A stretch of DNA of 64,000 bases from Fluoribacter dumoffii NY 23 (GTDB lineage: Bacteria > Pseudomonadota > Gammaproteobacteria > Legionellales > Legionellaceae), in the NCBI RefSeq assembly GCF_000236165.1, contig NZ_CM001373.1, positions 2,488,500-2,552,499 on the forward strand, read 5' to 3'. The position numbers and the translations under genes were made by a program. Below the pieces are notes generated by a model. That model was given only the letters and a program-made list of their open reading frames with translations. It was not told the DNA's origin and did no database searches. Of this stretch, positions 26,474-36,707 are shown one piece after another. The stretch's first letter is position 1, and each line of letters starts with the position of its first letter.

Positions 26474-26506
26474 AAAAGGGCGTATTTTTAATATGCCCTT
26501 TTTATT
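26474..26506 (+). terminator. Terminator after 6S RNA
   Basis: AAAAGGGC (26474-26481) pairs with GCCCTTTT (26495-26502), extended inward by a G-T pair and three A-T pairs, and ends in a T-run. It would stop the 6S precursor and protect it from kdp. Confidence 0.8.
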
Positions 26507-26559
26507 TCTTGCAGTATTTCCCTCCTAAACCCCTTGGCTGTTTTTTTTTTAAGTTGAAC

Positions 26560-26577
26560 ACCTATAATCAAATAGGT
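26560..26577. promoter_or_regulatory. Small palindrome upstream of kdp, possible operator
   Basis: ACCTAT (26560-26565) and ATAGGT (26572-26577) form a perfect 6-bp inverted repeat 50 bases before the first kdp-region ORF. It sits next to a T10 tract. Since no KdpE is encoded nearby, its reader is unknown. Confidence 0.3.
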
Positions 26578-26627
26578 AAGACATAGCTTTTCGAATATAT
26601 ATTTAAATTTTGTTCTTAGATGGATGG

Positions 26628-26735
26628 ATGCCTGATCCTATGGATATTTTATTTCTTCTACTTATTCTTGGCTTTTTTAGCCTCTCCTTTGGACTCATCC
26701 GCTTCTTTGACTATTTATCAAGGAGTGAAGCATGA
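26628..26735 (+). CDS. 35-aa single-span membrane protein upstream of kdpF
   Basis: An ORF of 35 codons (start ATG 26628, or ATG 26640) encodes PMDILFLLLILGFFSLSFGL as one membrane helix followed by IRFFDYLSRSEA. Its TGA overlaps the kdpF ATG (ATGA, 26732-26735), so translation is coupled. Small proteins of the form DxxFxxLxxxFFxLSxGLxRxxDRL ahead of kdpF are, as I remember, widespread in bacteria with Kdp systems, but carry no assigned function. It could assist assembly of the KdpFABC complex. Confidence 0.7.
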   Translation: MPDPMDILFLLLILGFFSLSFGLIRFFDYLSRSEA

Positions 26736-26818
26736 GTTTGTATTTAAGCTGCGGAATAATTGCTTTGGGTTTGTTAATCTATCTGTTAATTGTGTTATTA
26801 AAGCCTGAATTATTTTAG
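26732..26818 (+). CDS. kdpF: KdpF, small stabilising subunit of the K+ ATPase
   Basis: 28 residues, one hydrophobic helix: IIALGLLIYLLIVLLKPELF, the typical KdpF pattern ending KPE.F. AGGAG precedes ATG 26732. It overlaps the preceding 35-aa ORF by four bases and lies just before kdpA. KdpF stabilises the KdpABC complex in the membrane. Confidence 0.85.
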   Translation: MSLYLSCGIIALGLLIYLLIVLLKPELF

Positions 26819-26850
26819 GTATATTATTAATATAGGAAATGGACCTCCTT

Positions 26851-28668
26851 ATGACAAAACCGGGTTTTCTACAACTTATTTTTTATTTGCTTTTTTTGTT
26901 GCTTCTGGTGAAACCATTGGGTTGGTACATGGCACGGGTTTATCAAGGCCGCTCCTGTTTTTTAGACGTTGTTTTAAAACCTGTCGAACATTTCATCTAC
27001 ACTATTTGCGGTATTCATGCTCAAGAAGAAATGAGATGGAAAAAGTATCTACTATGCATGCTTTTTATTAATTTATTCGGAGTATTGTTCGTTTATCTTA
27101 TTCAGCGCATTCAATTTTATTTACCGCTGAATCCACAGGAATTTACCTCCCCTTCACCTGACCTCGCCTTTAATACTGCGGTAAGTTACGCTACCAACAC
27201 AGACTGGCAGGCTTACAGTGGTGAAATGACGATGAGTTACTTCACGCAAATGTTTGCACTCACCGTCCAGAATTTTATCTCGGCGGCATCAAGTATGTCC
27301 TTACTTATCGCCTTAATACGCGGCCTCGTAAGATATGAAAGCAAAACATTGGGGAATTTCTGGGTAGATACTGTACGGGGAATTCTCTATATCCTGTTAC
27401 CCTTATCCTTTATTTTTGCCCTTATTTTATGCTCCCAAGGGGTCATACAGAATTTTAAGCCTTATCAGAAAATTAGTCTGCTTTATCCTTATACTTATCA
27501 GCAACCTATAACTGATCAAACAGGCAAGGTGATAGTAGATAGCCACGGTACGCCTGAAACAAAGCCAGTCAAAATTGCGGAACAAATTATTCCTATGGGA
27601 CCTGTTGCAACCCAGGTTGCTATCAAACAATTGGGGAGTAACGGCGGTGGTTATTTTTATACTAATTCTGCCCACCCCTTTGAGAATCCGACCCCCTTAA
27701 CCAATTTTTTGGAAATGGTTGCAATCTTGCTCATTCCTGCCGCTTTTTGCTTTACGTTTGGCGTCATGATAGATGATAAAAAGCAGGGTTGGGCAATATT
27801 GGTCGCCATGTCCATTCTGTTTGTGCCCTGGTTACTCCTTGAAATAATTGCAGAACAAACGGGAAACCCCTTATTCCAACAGATGGGGATTAACACTACA
27901 GCACAGGCTGCTCTTTATCCAGCTGGGAATATGGAAGGTAAAGAAACGCGTTTTGGTATAGTCAATTCAGCAATTTGGGCAACAAGCACCACCGCCGCTT
28001 CTCACGGTTCCGTTAACTCCATGCTTGATTCATTTACTCCTATAGGTGGATTAGTGCCTTTATGGATGATGCATTTGGGTGAAGTCAGCTTTGGAGGGGT
28101 GGGTAGTGGTTTATACGGGATGATAATGCTGATTGTTCTCACTGTCTTTATTGCAGGACTTATGGTGGGTAGGACCCCTGAGTATTTAGGAAAAAAAATT
28201 GAGCCATATGAAATGAAGATGGCCTCGATCGCTGTTTTGATTATGCCTTTAACTGTCCTCATAACCACGGCCTATGCCTCGGTTACTCCTGAAGGAGTAA
28301 GTTCCATAGCAAATTATGGAGCTCATGGGTTTACAGAAATGCTTTATGCCTTCACGTCTATGGCCAACAATAATGGTAGTGCTTTTAGTGGCTTAATTGA
28401 CAATACCTCCTTTTATAATATTGCGGGTGGCTTGCTTATGTTGATAAGCCGATATTGGATTGCTATTCCAGTACTGGCAATGGCAGGTTCACTGGTTAGG
28501 AAGAAGCGGATCCCCGCCACTTTAGGTACCCTAGGTACCCATACCCCCCTATTTGTTACTTTATTAGTGGGAATCGCCATAGTAGTCGGGGCGCTGTCAT
28601 TTTTCCCCGCTTTAGCTCTCGGTCCAATTGCGGAGCAATTAATGCTGTGGAGGGGATATGGCCACTAA
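26851..28668 (+). CDS. kdpA: KdpA, potassium-translocating subunit
   Basis: 605 residues from ATG 26851 (family-like start [14 protein letters not shown]); ATG 26839 four codons earlier is possible but its ribosome site is too close. Ten membrane segments are expected. K+ selectivity loops are visible: [59 protein letters not shown] and [14 protein letters not shown]. It forms the channel-like pathway of the high-affinity Kdp ATPase. The gene overlaps kdpB by 11 bases. Confidence 0.95.
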   Translation: MTKPGFLQLIFYLLFLLLLVKPLGWYMARVYQGRSCFLDVVLKPVEHFIYTICGIHAQEEMRWKKYLLCMLFINLFGVLFVYLIQRIQFYLPLNPQEFTSPSPDLAFNTAVSYATNTDWQAYSGEMTMSYFTQMFALTVQNFISAASSMSLLIALIRGLVRYESKTLGNFWVDTVRGILYILLPLSFIFALILCSQGVIQNFKPYQKISLLYPYTYQQPITDQTGKVIVDSHGTPETKPVKIAEQIIPMGPVATQVAIKQLGSNGGGYFYTNSAHPFENPTPLTNFLEMVAILLIPAAFCFTFGVMIDDKKQGWAILVAMSILFVPWLLLEIIAEQTGNPLFQQMGINTTAQAALYPAGNMEGKETRFGIVNSAIWATSTTAASHGSVNSMLDSFTPIGGLVPLWMMHLGEVSFGGVGSGLYGMIMLIVLTVFIAGLMVGRTPEYLGKKIEPYEMKMASIAVLIMPLTVLITTAYASVTPEGVSSIANYGAHGFTEMLYAFTSMANNNGSAFSGLIDNTSFYNIAGGLLMLISRYWIAIPVLAMAGSLVRKKRIPATLGTLGTHTPLFVTLLVGIAIVVGALSFFPALALGPIAEQLMLWRGYGH

Positions 28669-30727
28669 ATCTCACAGCCTTTGGGATGGCGCCATTATTA
28701 AAGGAGCAATATGGGATGCGTTTTTAAAATTAGCCCCTCACATCCAGATAAAAAATCCGATTATGTTCACTGTTTATGTGAGCTCCATTATAACCACCGG
28801 ATTATTTATCCAGGCTTTATTGGGACATGGGGAAGCTCCGTTGTTGTTTATCCTGGCTATTAGCCTTTGGCTTTGGTTCACACTTCTGTTTGCAAATTTT
28901 GCAGAGGCAATGGCAGAAGGTCGAGGCAAAGCACAAGCACAGGATTTACGGCGGGCACGCCAAGAAATTCAGGCTAAAAAATTGACCCGGGCCAAAAAAA
29001 ATGCAAAATTCACTGTAATTCCCTCGATTCAACTTCGTACCGGGGATTTGGTTTTAGTTGAAGCGGGTGATTTCATCCCTGGTGATGGGGAGGTTATTGA
29101 AGGAATTGCCTCGGTTAACGAAAGTGCCATTACTGGTGAAAGCGCCCCGGTAATTCGGGAAAGCGGCGGGGACCGAAGTGCTGTAACCGGAGGCACGCAA
29201 ATCATCTCCGATTGGCTAATTATCCGGATTACGTCTAACCCTGGCGAGACATTCCTGGATCGAATGATTGCTCTCGTTGAAGGAGCCAAAAGACAAAAAA
29301 CCCCAAATGAGCTTGCCCTGACCATTTTACTTGCAGCACTAACCATCGTATTTTTAGTGGTGTGCGCTACCCTGCTTTCTTTTTCCATTTATAGTGTTTC
29401 CGTTACTAAAACCGGATCACCAATTTCAATTACAGTACTTGTGGCCCTGTTTGTCTGTTTAGCCCCCACAACTATTGGCGGCTTACTTTCCGCGATAGGC
29501 ATTTCCGGTATGGACCGCATGATTCGGGCCAATGTTATTGCCCTATCCGGACGTGCAGTAGAGGCTGCAGGTGATATTGATATTTTATTGCTTGATAAGA
29601 CAGGAACAATTACTTTAGGCAATCGCCAGGCAACAGAATTTATTCCAGCAGAAGGAGTCGATATCCAGGATCTAGCGGATGCAGCTCAGTTGGCCTCACT
29701 TGCAGACGAAACACCCGAAGGCCGAAGTATCGTCATTCTTGCTAAAAGTAAATACAAATTACGCGGCAGAGCACTGGCGCAATTGAATGCAACCTTTATT
29801 CCCTTTACCGCCCAAACCCGTATGAGCGGAGCCAACATCGGTACCCGGCAAATTCGCAAAGGCTCCTCCCAAGCCATAGAAGAATACATTGAGCAATTAG
29901 GAGGTCATGTTCCTGAGAATGTAAAAATGAATGTGGAAATTATTTCACGCCAGGGAGGAACAGCTTTGGTTGTTGCCGAAGGCAAAAAAGTTTTGGGAAT
30001 TATCCGACTTAAAGACATTATTAAGGGGGGAATCCGTGAACGCTTCGCCCAATTAAGGCAAATGGGGATAAAAACAATCATGGTTACGGGCGATAATCCC
30101 CTAACTGCTGCCTCCATTGCTGGTGAAGCTGGGGTAGATGACTTTCTTGCCAATGCCAAACCAGAAGATAAACTTAAATTGATTCGTGATCTGCAAGCCC
30201 AGGGCCATTTAGTGGCAATGACTGGCGATGGGACCAATGATGCACCCGCCCTTGCACAAGCTGATGTGGCGGTAGCCATGAATTCCGGAACCCAAGCCGC
30301 AAAAGAAGCGGGCAATTTGGTCGACTTGGATTCAAATCCTACTAAATTAATTGAGGTAGTGGAAATAGGTAAACAATTACTGATGACACGCGGTGCGCTA
30401 ACTACATTTAGCATTGCCAACGATATTGCCAAATATTTTGCTATCTTGCCTGCCGCATTTGCCAGCACTTACCCTGCATTGAATGTTTTAAATATCATGC
30501 ATCTGCATACCCCACAATCTGCCGTGCTTTCCACCGTCATTTTTAACGCACTCATCATAGTTTTTCTTATCCCCTTAGCTTTACATGGAGTTAAATACCG
30601 CAGGCTTCCTGCGGCGCTGCTCCTTAGAAATAATGTAATTATCTATGGGCTAGGAGGAATCATCGTTCCTTTTATTGGCATTAAAATGATTGATTTACTC
30701 TTAACAGTATTGGATTTAACAGGATAA
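28658..30727 (+). CDS. kdpB: KdpB, P-type ATPase subunit
   Basis: 689 residues with the P-type landmarks: actuator TGES in [13 protein letters not shown], phosphorylation motif [12 protein letters not shown] (Asp is phosphorylated), KPEDK and hinge [21 protein letters not shown]. Seven membrane helices fit the family. ATP hydrolysis drives K+ uptake through KdpA. It overlaps kdpA by 11 bases, and kdpC follows after 3. Confidence 0.97.
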   Translation: MATKSHSLWDGAIIKGAIWDAFLKLAPHIQIKNPIMFTVYVSSIITTGLFIQALLGHGEAPLLFILAISLWLWFTLLFANFAEAMAEGRGKAQAQDLRRARQEIQAKKLTRAKKNAKFTVIPSIQLRTGDLVLVEAGDFIPGDGEVIEGIASVNESAITGESAPVIRESGGDRSAVTGGTQIISDWLIIRITSNPGETFLDRMIALVEGAKRQKTPNELALTILLAALTIVFLVVCATLLSFSIYSVSVTKTGSPISITVLVALFVCLAPTTIGGLLSAIGISGMDRMIRANVIALSGRAVEAAGDIDILLLDKTGTITLGNRQATEFIPAEGVDIQDLADAAQLASLADETPEGRSIVILAKSKYKLRGRALAQLNATFIPFTAQTRMSGANIGTRQIRKGSSQAIEEYIEQLGGHVPENVKMNVEIISRQGGTALVVAEGKKVLGIIRLKDIIKGGIRERFAQLRQMGIKTIMVTGDNPLTAASIAGEAGVDDFLANAKPEDKLKLIRDLQAQGHLVAMTGDGTNDAPALAQADVAVAMNSGTQAAKEAGNLVDLDSNPTKLIEVVEIGKQLLMTRGALTTFSIANDIAKYFAILPAAFASTYPALNVLNIMHLHTPQSAVLSTVIFNALIIVFLIPLALHGVKYRRLPAALLLRNNVIIYGLGGIIVPFIGIKMIDLLLTVLDLTG

Positions 30728-30730
30728 AAA

Positions 30731-31333
30731 ATGATGACAGAGACTCTGAAACAAATGAAAACGGCAGTCCTCTTTTTATTTGTTTTCTCCATTCTGACTG
30801 GTTTAATTTATCCAGTACTTGTTACCGCATTAGCTCAGCTATTTTTTCCTTTTAAAGCAAATGGCAGTCTGCTGCGTTATGATGGCAAGCCTATTGGTTC
30901 CGAACTAATCGGGCAATACTTTAATACACCTAATTACTTCTGGGGAAGACCTTCGGCCACCACCCCATTCCCCTATAATGCCATGCAATCTGGAGGTTCT
31001 AATATGGGTCCTTCAAATCCCATGTTTCTGCAGACTGTAACAAAACGAATCGCGGAACTGCATCAATACACGCTTCAAAATAAAATGCCTCAGGCATTAA
31101 TTCCAGTTGATTTAGTGACAGCTTCAGGGAGCGGACTGGATCCCGAGATAAGCCCACTCGCGGCTTTTTATCAGATCCCTCGCATTGCGAAAGCACGCAA
31201 TATCCCGGAACAGGAAATTCAAAAATTAGTCAGTGAATTAATCAAAACACGTACCTTGCATCTATTGGGAGAACCTCGTATCAATGTTTTAGAGCTTAAT
31301 TTGGCTCTGGATCATATAAGGACCACTAAATGA
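30731..31333 (+). CDS. kdpC: KdpC, Kdp ATPase accessory subunit
   Basis: 200 residues. One N-terminal membrane helix (VLFLFVFSILTGLIYPVLVTALAQL) and a periplasmic domain with YFWGRPSAT, SGGSNMGPSNP and TASGSGLDPEISPLAA, all characteristic of KdpC. It stabilises the complex and raises ATP affinity. The TGA overlaps the kdpD start in ATGA (31330-31333). Confidence 0.96.
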   Translation: MMTETLKQMKTAVLFLFVFSILTGLIYPVLVTALAQLFFPFKANGSLLRYDGKPIGSELIGQYFNTPNYFWGRPSATTPFPYNAMQSGGSNMGPSNPMFLQTVTKRIAELHQYTLQNKMPQALIPVDLVTASGSGLDPEISPLAAFYQIPRIAKARNIPEQEIQKLVSELIKTRTLHLLGEPRINVLELNLALDHIRTTK

Positions 31334-33309
31334 CTGACAGACGCCCTGATCCGAATGCATTACTCCAGCGGGTAATAGAAGAAGAACAACTCAAACATCG
31401 TGGAAAGCTAAAAATATATCTCGGTGCTGCACCAGGGGTAGGTAAAACTCACTCCATGTTGAGTGAAGCCTTACAAGAACAAGCTAAAGGATTAGACATA
31501 ATAATAGGCATTGTTGAATCCCATGGACGAATTGAAATAGAGGAGATACTGAAAAATTTCGTCATTTTGCCTAAAGTGACGATTGATTATCATGGGAAAC
31601 AATTACAAGAGTTTGATTTGGATGCAGCCCTTAAAAGAAACCCTGGATTAATCCTCATGGATGAAATGGCGCATACGAATGTAAGCGGTGTACGGCATAA
31701 AAAACGTTGGCAAGATATTAAAGAACTCTTGGATAGGGGGATTGATGTATGGTCCACCCTCAATGTGCAACATATAGAAAGTCTTAATGACGATGTCTCG
31801 CAAATCATTCATGCCCCTATTCAGGAAACCGTACCTGACGCGATGATAGAAAGGGCTAATACCATTGAATTGGTCGACCTTGCCCCGGAAGATTTATTAA
31901 AGCGTCTGGCCGAAGGTAAAGTCTATGTCCCCAAACAGGCCCGTCTTGCCGCTGAATTTTATTTTCGCAAAGGTAATTTAATGGCTTTACGGGAACTGGC
32001 ATTGCGGACTCTGGCAAAACGCGTTAATACCCAAGTACTCCTCTACCGACAGGGCCAAGGCATTAGACACATCTGGCCTATCATGGAAAAAATACTTGTG
32101 TGTGTGGGTCCTGGTCCGGAATCACATAAATTGATTCGCGCTGCGAAAAGAATGGCCAGTAGCCTCCAGGTTGACTGGATTGCAGTATACGTGGATTCTC
32201 CGCGAAGTAAATTATCCAAAAACCAGCGGAATCAAGCTATAAAGAACTTATTTTTTGCCGAACAGTTAGGAGCTGAGACTCAGGTTTTAATGGGGTATGA
32301 TCTTGTTAATGAAATCATCAACTTCTCCCGCCAACAAAATGTTACGCTTATTATGATCTGCAAACAAATCCGCACTCGCTGGAGGAATTTTTTCTTTCGC
32401 AGCCTGGCTGATGAAATTTTACGTTACAGCGGTGAGATTGATGTATATACCGTGACCATAGCAGCAAACACAGCAAGAAAAAAAAATCTTCCCAAGCTAA
32501 AGACCCCCTGGTTTTATTACCTTCTCTCGACAAGCATCGTTGCAGTCACGACGCTTATTAATTATCTCATTTATCCGTTAGTCAACGAAACCAGTCTAAT
32601 GCTTACCTATTTAATAGGAATTATTGGTATTGCTTTATTGGGACGGACAGGCCCTGCGATTTCGGGAATTTTCCTTAGTATTTTTCTCTATGACTATTTG
32701 TTTATTCCCCCCTACTACAGATTTTTTATTGGGGGGCCTGATTATTTCTTTACTTTGATTTTAATGTTTGTCATTGCAGTAATTATTTGCCAATTGACTT
32801 TGGTTACCCGCCGCCAAGCAGAAATTGCACGGCTTGCAGAATATCAAACATCGGCGTTATATACTTTAAGCCGAAGATTATCGAGAACACGCGGCATAGT
32901 CAGATTACTGAGAACAGGTGTCAATTATATTTCTGAAATTTTTCACTGTGAGATCATTGCGCTGCTGCCAAAAAATGGAGGGCTCGTTGTTCGTGCCAGA
33001 GCCAAATCAAATCAAGATCTGGATGAAAAAGAATACAGTATTGCCCAGTGGGTCTATGAATTGGGTCAAAAAGCAGGATGGGGAACTGACACCCTCTCTT
33101 TTTCCCATGCATTGTATATTCCGTTAATCGGTGCACGCGGCACAATGGGAGTAATAAGGGTACAACCGTCAAAGGATAACGATTGTACAACGCCTGAAAA
33201 ATTACAACTTTTAGAGTCTTGTGCCAATCAAATTGCCCTGGCTATTGAAGTAGACAGTTTGCAAGAAGAACAAAACAAACTAAATGATTCCACTCAGGAA
33301 ACAGAATAA
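31330..33309 (+). CDS. kdpD: KdpD-like sensor lacking the histidine kinase domains
   Basis: 659 residues against about 890 in E. coli KdpD. Present in order: the KdpD N-terminal domain with Walker A GAAPGVGKT (32-40) and Walker B LILMDEMAHTN (108-117), a USP-like domain (about 253-380), four membrane helices of the DUF4118 type (about 400-495), and a GAF domain (about 510-640). The protein then ends at KLNDSTQETE; HisKA and HATPase are absent and nothing like them follows in any frame up to pntAA. No kdpE is adjacent. ATGA overlap with kdpC argues for a real, expressed gene. It may regulate the pump by another route or need a separate kinase. Confidence 0.88.
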   Translation: MTDRRPDPNALLQRVIEEEQLKHRGKLKIYLGAAPGVGKTHSMLSEALQEQAKGLDIIIGIVESHGRIEIEEILKNFVILPKVTIDYHGKQLQEFDLDAALKRNPGLILMDEMAHTNVSGVRHKKRWQDIKELLDRGIDVWSTLNVQHIESLNDDVSQIIHAPIQETVPDAMIERANTIELVDLAPEDLLKRLAEGKVYVPKQARLAAEFYFRKGNLMALRELALRTLAKRVNTQVLLYRQGQGIRHIWPIMEKILVCVGPGPESHKLIRAAKRMASSLQVDWIAVYVDSPRSKLSKNQRNQAIKNLFFAEQLGAETQVLMGYDLVNEIINFSRQQNVTLIMICKQIRTRWRNFFFRSLADEILRYSGEIDVYTVTIAANTARKKNLPKLKTPWFYYLLSTSIVAVTTLINYLIYPLVNETSLMLTYLIGIIGIALLGRTGPAISGIFLSIFLYDYLFIPPYYRFFIGGPDYFFTLILMFVIAVIICQLTLVTRRQAEIARLAEYQTSALYTLSRRLSRTRGIVRLLRTGVNYISEIFHCEIIALLPKNGGLVVRARAKSNQDLDEKEYSIAQWVYELGQKAGWGTDTLSFSHALYIPLIGARGTMGVIRVQPSKDNDCTTPEKLQLLESCANQIALAIEVDSLQEEQNKLNDSTQETE

Positions 33310-33480
33310 AATTCTGGGCAAAGCTTTCTCCCACTTCTGATAAAAAATGAACTGTATGGCACCCATCAGGATTTATGGAAAAATACCTGTCGGGTTTTTG
33401 CCAAAATCTGTTCATTAGTCTGGAAAATCGATCTAAATTACAATAGGATAAAAGAATATTCAGGTAAAAAGGATTTACCC

Positions 33481-34608
33481 ATGATGATTGCAACCTTACT
33501 GGCACCAGACAATGAAACGCGGGTAGCCATCACTCCTAATTCAGCAAAACACTTCATTAAATCAGGATTTGAAGTCGCCATTGAAAAAAATGCAGGTCTT
33601 GCTGCAGGGTTTAAAGATAAAGATTACGAACAGGTAGGTGTATCGATTCAGAATAAAAAAAACCTGCTGGAAAAAGCCAATGTTCTGCTTTGCATCAATG
33701 AACCCGCCCCCAAAGAACTCGATGGCTTATCTGAAGGCGCCCTGGTCATAGGGCATATCGACAATAACCCTGAAAGCAAACTGATTACCTGGTGCCAGGA
33801 AAAGCAACTTACTTTATTTTCCATGAATCTTATACCCCGGATCAGTCGTGCCCAAAGCATGGATAGTCTTTCTTCACAAGCAAATTTGGCAGGCTATAGA
33901 GCCGTTTTGGAAGCATGCTCCCAATTTCATCGGGCAATTCCCATGATGATGACGGCTGCAGGAATGATTCAACCAGCTAAAGTACTCATCCTTGGTGCAG
34001 GTGTAGCGGGTCTTCAAGCCATAGCGACAGCGAAACGTTTAGGTGCAGTAGTTTATGCATTTGACGTACGGCGAGCAGCAAAAGAACAAGTGGAAAGTTT
34101 AGGTGCTGAATTTATTGAAGTAAGTCAGAATGAAGATAGCGAAACCAAAGGAGGCTATGCCTCCGAAATGAGTGAGGAATATAAGAAACTGCAGGCAGAA
34201 CTTATTGACCAATACGCCAAATTAGCTGATATCGTTATTTCAACAGCCTTAATCCCAGGTAAAAAAGCACCGGTCCTATTGTATAAAAAAACTGTAGAAC
34301 AAATGAAACCTGGCTCGGTTATCGTGGATCTTGCTACCTCCAGAGGAGGAAATTGTGAGGTTAGTGCTCCTGATAAAACAATAAAACATGGAGAAATAAC
34401 AGTTATTGGCTTCAGCAACATGGCCGGGCTGGTGCCTACGACTGCAAGTGAGCTTTATGCTAATAATTTGGTACACTTAATCGATGCCTTAGCACCAACC
34501 CCACCCGAAATTACATTAAACCCTAATGATGAAATCATTCAGCAAGCGGTTCTTTGTCATCAGAATCAATATTTACCCTTTCAGGTAAAGGAGACACAAA
34601 ATGCATGA
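33481..34608 (+). CDS. pntAA: Proton-translocating NAD(P) transhydrogenase, alpha part 1 (NAD-binding domain dI)
   Basis: 375 residues of the alanine dehydrogenase/PNT fold: N-terminal IATLLAPDNETRVAITPN, NAD-binding ILGAGVAGLQAIATAKRLGAVVYAFDVR, and KAPVLLYKKTVEQMKPGSVIVDLA. It is the soluble NADH-binding subunit; the membrane part is encoded by the next gene, so this is the split, three-gene form. AAGGAT precedes ATG 33481. It overlaps pntAB by 8 bases. Confidence 0.94.
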   Translation: MMIATLLAPDNETRVAITPNSAKHFIKSGFEVAIEKNAGLAAGFKDKDYEQVGVSIQNKKNLLEKANVLLCINEPAPKELDGLSEGALVIGHIDNNPESKLITWCQEKQLTLFSMNLIPRISRAQSMDSLSSQANLAGYRAVLEACSQFHRAIPMMMTAAGMIQPAKVLILGAGVAGLQAIATAKRLGAVVYAFDVRRAAKEQVESLGAEFIEVSQNEDSETKGGYASEMSEEYKKLQAELIDQYAKLADIVISTALIPGKKAPVLLYKKTVEQMKPGSVIVDLATSRGGNCEVSAPDKTIKHGEITVIGFSNMAGLVPTTASELYANNLVHLIDALAPTPPEITLNPNDEIIQQAVLCHQNQYLPFQVKETQNA

Positions 34609-34897
34609 AATGAGTACTTTGGGAAATCCATACATTACCATACTTACAATTTTCGTTTTGGCCTGTTTTGTTGGATATTATGTGGTTTGGAAAGTTACCC
34701 CAGCCTTACATACTCCTTTAATGTCTGTAACTAATGCCATATCAAGTATTATTGTGCTGGGGGCACTTATTGCTGCAGGCAGCCAACTCACTGGAAAAAT
34801 CACCTGGATTGGCGGATTAGCCATTTTTATTACCTCGATTAACATATTTGGGGGATTTGTTGTAACCCAACGTATGTTGCGCATGTATAAAAAATAG
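34601..34897 (+). CDS. pntAB: Transhydrogenase alpha part 2 (membrane domain)
   Basis: 98 residues with three membrane helices (YITILTIFVLACFVGYYVVW, ISSIIVLGALIAAGS, GGLAIFITSINIFGGFVVT) typical of the small PntAB subunit. It builds part of the proton channel with PntB. Start at 34601 or the Met nine bases later. A 149-base gap without a gene precedes pntB. Confidence 0.93.
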   Translation: MHEMSTLGNPYITILTIFVLACFVGYYVVWKVTPALHTPLMSVTNAISSIIVLGALIAAGSQLTGKITWIGGLAIFITSINIFGGFVVTQRMLRMYKK

Positions 34898-35046
34898 GGA
34901 ATGCAGCGCTTAGGAAATACTATCCAGGGGCAGGCTTTAATCCAGCGGTTTGTAAGACAAAATTATAACTTGAGGCTGCAAAGTACAAAAAATTAAATGG
35001 TGGGGGCTTATAAAAAAAGGCCTGCCGAAATTAAGGATGATTTCTC

Positions 35047-36444
35047 ATGACAACTTTGGTTCCTTTATTTTATCTACTATCAGCTGTGTGTTTTATATTG
35101 GCATTAAAAGGTCTGGCCAGTCCTGCTTCTGCACGAAGAGGAAATTTATTAGGAATTGCCGGTATGATCCTTGCAGTAGGCTCCACCTTAATGATGCCTA
35201 CCACTTACCATCAACCATTACTCATTAGTTTGATGATCGCGGGAGGCATTATAGGAACCTTTATTGCATTCAAAATTAATATGACCGCCATCCCGCAACT
35301 GGTCGCGGCCTTTCACTCATTAGTAGGGATGGCGGCAGTTTTAGTCGCCTTTTGTGCTTTTTTGTCCCCAGCCTCTTTCCATATTGGAGTTCCTGGAGCA
35401 ATTGCCAAAGCAAGTCTTGTTGAAATGAGCCTTGGTTTAATTATTGGGGCAATTACTTTTTCTGGTTCGGTCATTGCTTTTCTCAAATTGCAAGGGATCA
35501 TGTCTGGGGTACCCATTAAACTCACTGGCCATAATATCATTAATCTTGTTACGGCCTTGATCATTCTCGTTGTCTTTATCTTGTTTCTAATGAATCAGAC
35601 CCCTACCCTTTTCAGCATCATGGCAGGGATTGCTTTTTTACTTGGTGTATTACTCATAATCCCTATCGGTGGTGCAGACATGCCCGTAGTCATATCGATG
35701 CTGAACTCCTATTCAGGATGGGCAGCTGCAGGCATTGGCTTTACCCTTAGCAACCACTTGCTTGTGATTACAGGAGCCCTGGTAGGGGCGAGCGGGGCCA
35801 TACTCAGTTATATCATGTGTGTGGGAATGAACCGCTCTATATTCAATGTGATTTTTGGCGGCATCCAATCCTCTGCAGGACAATTAAACGCTCAGGCAAC
35901 ACATGAATCGCGCACAGTAAGACAAGGTAACGGCGAAGATGCTGCCTTCCTTTTAAGTAATGCTAAAGATGTGATCATTGTTCCAGGGTATGGGATGGCA
36001 GTAGCCCATGCGCAACATGCCGTTAAAGAGTTGGTAGATGCCCTGGAGCATCGCAACATCAAAGTCCGCTTTGCAATCCACCCTGTTGCCGGCCGTATGC
36101 CCGGGCATATGAATGTTTTGCTTGCTGAAGCCAATATACCTTATGACAGGGTTTTTGAACAAAGTGAAATAAACCGCGATTTTGCAAGTTGTGATGTAGC
36201 TTATGTTATTGGTGCAAACGACATAACCAACCCGGCAGCAAAAACAGATCCTAGTTCTCCTATTTATGGAATGCCGGTCCTGGAAGTAGAAAAAGCAAAA
36301 AATGTTTTATTCGTTAAAAGAAGCTTGGCTCCAGGCTATGCCGGCGTCGAAAATGATTTGTTTTATCATGATAATACTTACATGCTTTTTGGGGATGCCA
36401 AAGCGATGACTGAGTCTATTGCCAAGGCTTTAGAAGCATTGTAA
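35047..36444 (+). CDS. pntB: Transhydrogenase beta subunit (membrane dII plus NADP-binding dIII)
   Basis: 465 residues: about nine membrane helices (1-265), then the NADP domain with GYGMAVAHAQHAVKELVD, HPVAGRMPGHMNVLLAEA, GANDITNPAAKTDPSSPIYGMP and VFVKRSLAPGYAGV-type sequence, all PntB landmarks. The complex uses the proton gradient to drive hydride transfer from NADH to NADP+. AAGGATG precedes the start. It completes the pntAA-pntAB-pntB operon. Confidence 0.96.
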   Translation: MTTLVPLFYLLSAVCFILALKGLASPASARRGNLLGIAGMILAVGSTLMMPTTYHQPLLISLMIAGGIIGTFIAFKINMTAIPQLVAAFHSLVGMAAVLVAFCAFLSPASFHIGVPGAIAKASLVEMSLGLIIGAITFSGSVIAFLKLQGIMSGVPIKLTGHNIINLVTALIILVVFILFLMNQTPTLFSIMAGIAFLLGVLLIIPIGGADMPVVISMLNSYSGWAAAGIGFTLSNHLLVITGALVGASGAILSYIMCVGMNRSIFNVIFGGIQSSAGQLNAQATHESRTVRQGNGEDAAFLLSNAKDVIIVPGYGMAVAHAQHAVKELVDALEHRNIKVRFAIHPVAGRMPGHMNVLLAEANIPYDRVFEQSEINRDFASCDVAYVIGANDITNPAAKTDPSSPIYGMPVLEVEKAKNVLFVKRSLAPGYAGVENDLFYHDNTYMLFGDAKAMTESIAKALEAL

Positions 36445-36487
36445 GCGGTTTAACCAGTGCTCCACTGTTAATTGATCTGGTAATAGT

Positions 36488-36504
36488 TCCCCGCGCAGCG
36501 GGGA
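36488..36504. repeat. GC-rich hairpin after pntB
   Basis: TCCCCGC (36488-36494), loop GCA, GCGGGGA (36498-36504): a perfect 7-bp stem in otherwise AT-rich DNA, 44 bases after pntB. No T-run follows, so it could stabilise the 3' end or help termination. Confidence 0.4.
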
Positions 36505-36707
36505 TCCGATGCGAATCGAACTTCAAAACCAATTCCCCAATACTTCCCTGCCAAACCATGACGACGCCCCTTCACAAATTCTGTTGCAGCCGATTATTTC
36601 TCCTTTGGAGACTCCATTTTATCAACTCAGGGCGACAAATATTAATTTGCTATACATAAAAAATAAATGTATCTTAGCTCGTTTAATTTAATTTATGGAG
36701 TTAAATA

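Noticed and set aside
26620..26808. 62-aa open frame spanning the kdpF region
   Set aside because: It is in a frame that overlaps the two small membrane ORFs; the 35-aa ORF and kdpF have better ribosome sites, coupling and family match.
36509..36691. 60-aa open frame after pntB
   Set aside because: No ribosome site, no family-like composition; overlaps the stretch between the GC-rich hairpin and the secreted gene.
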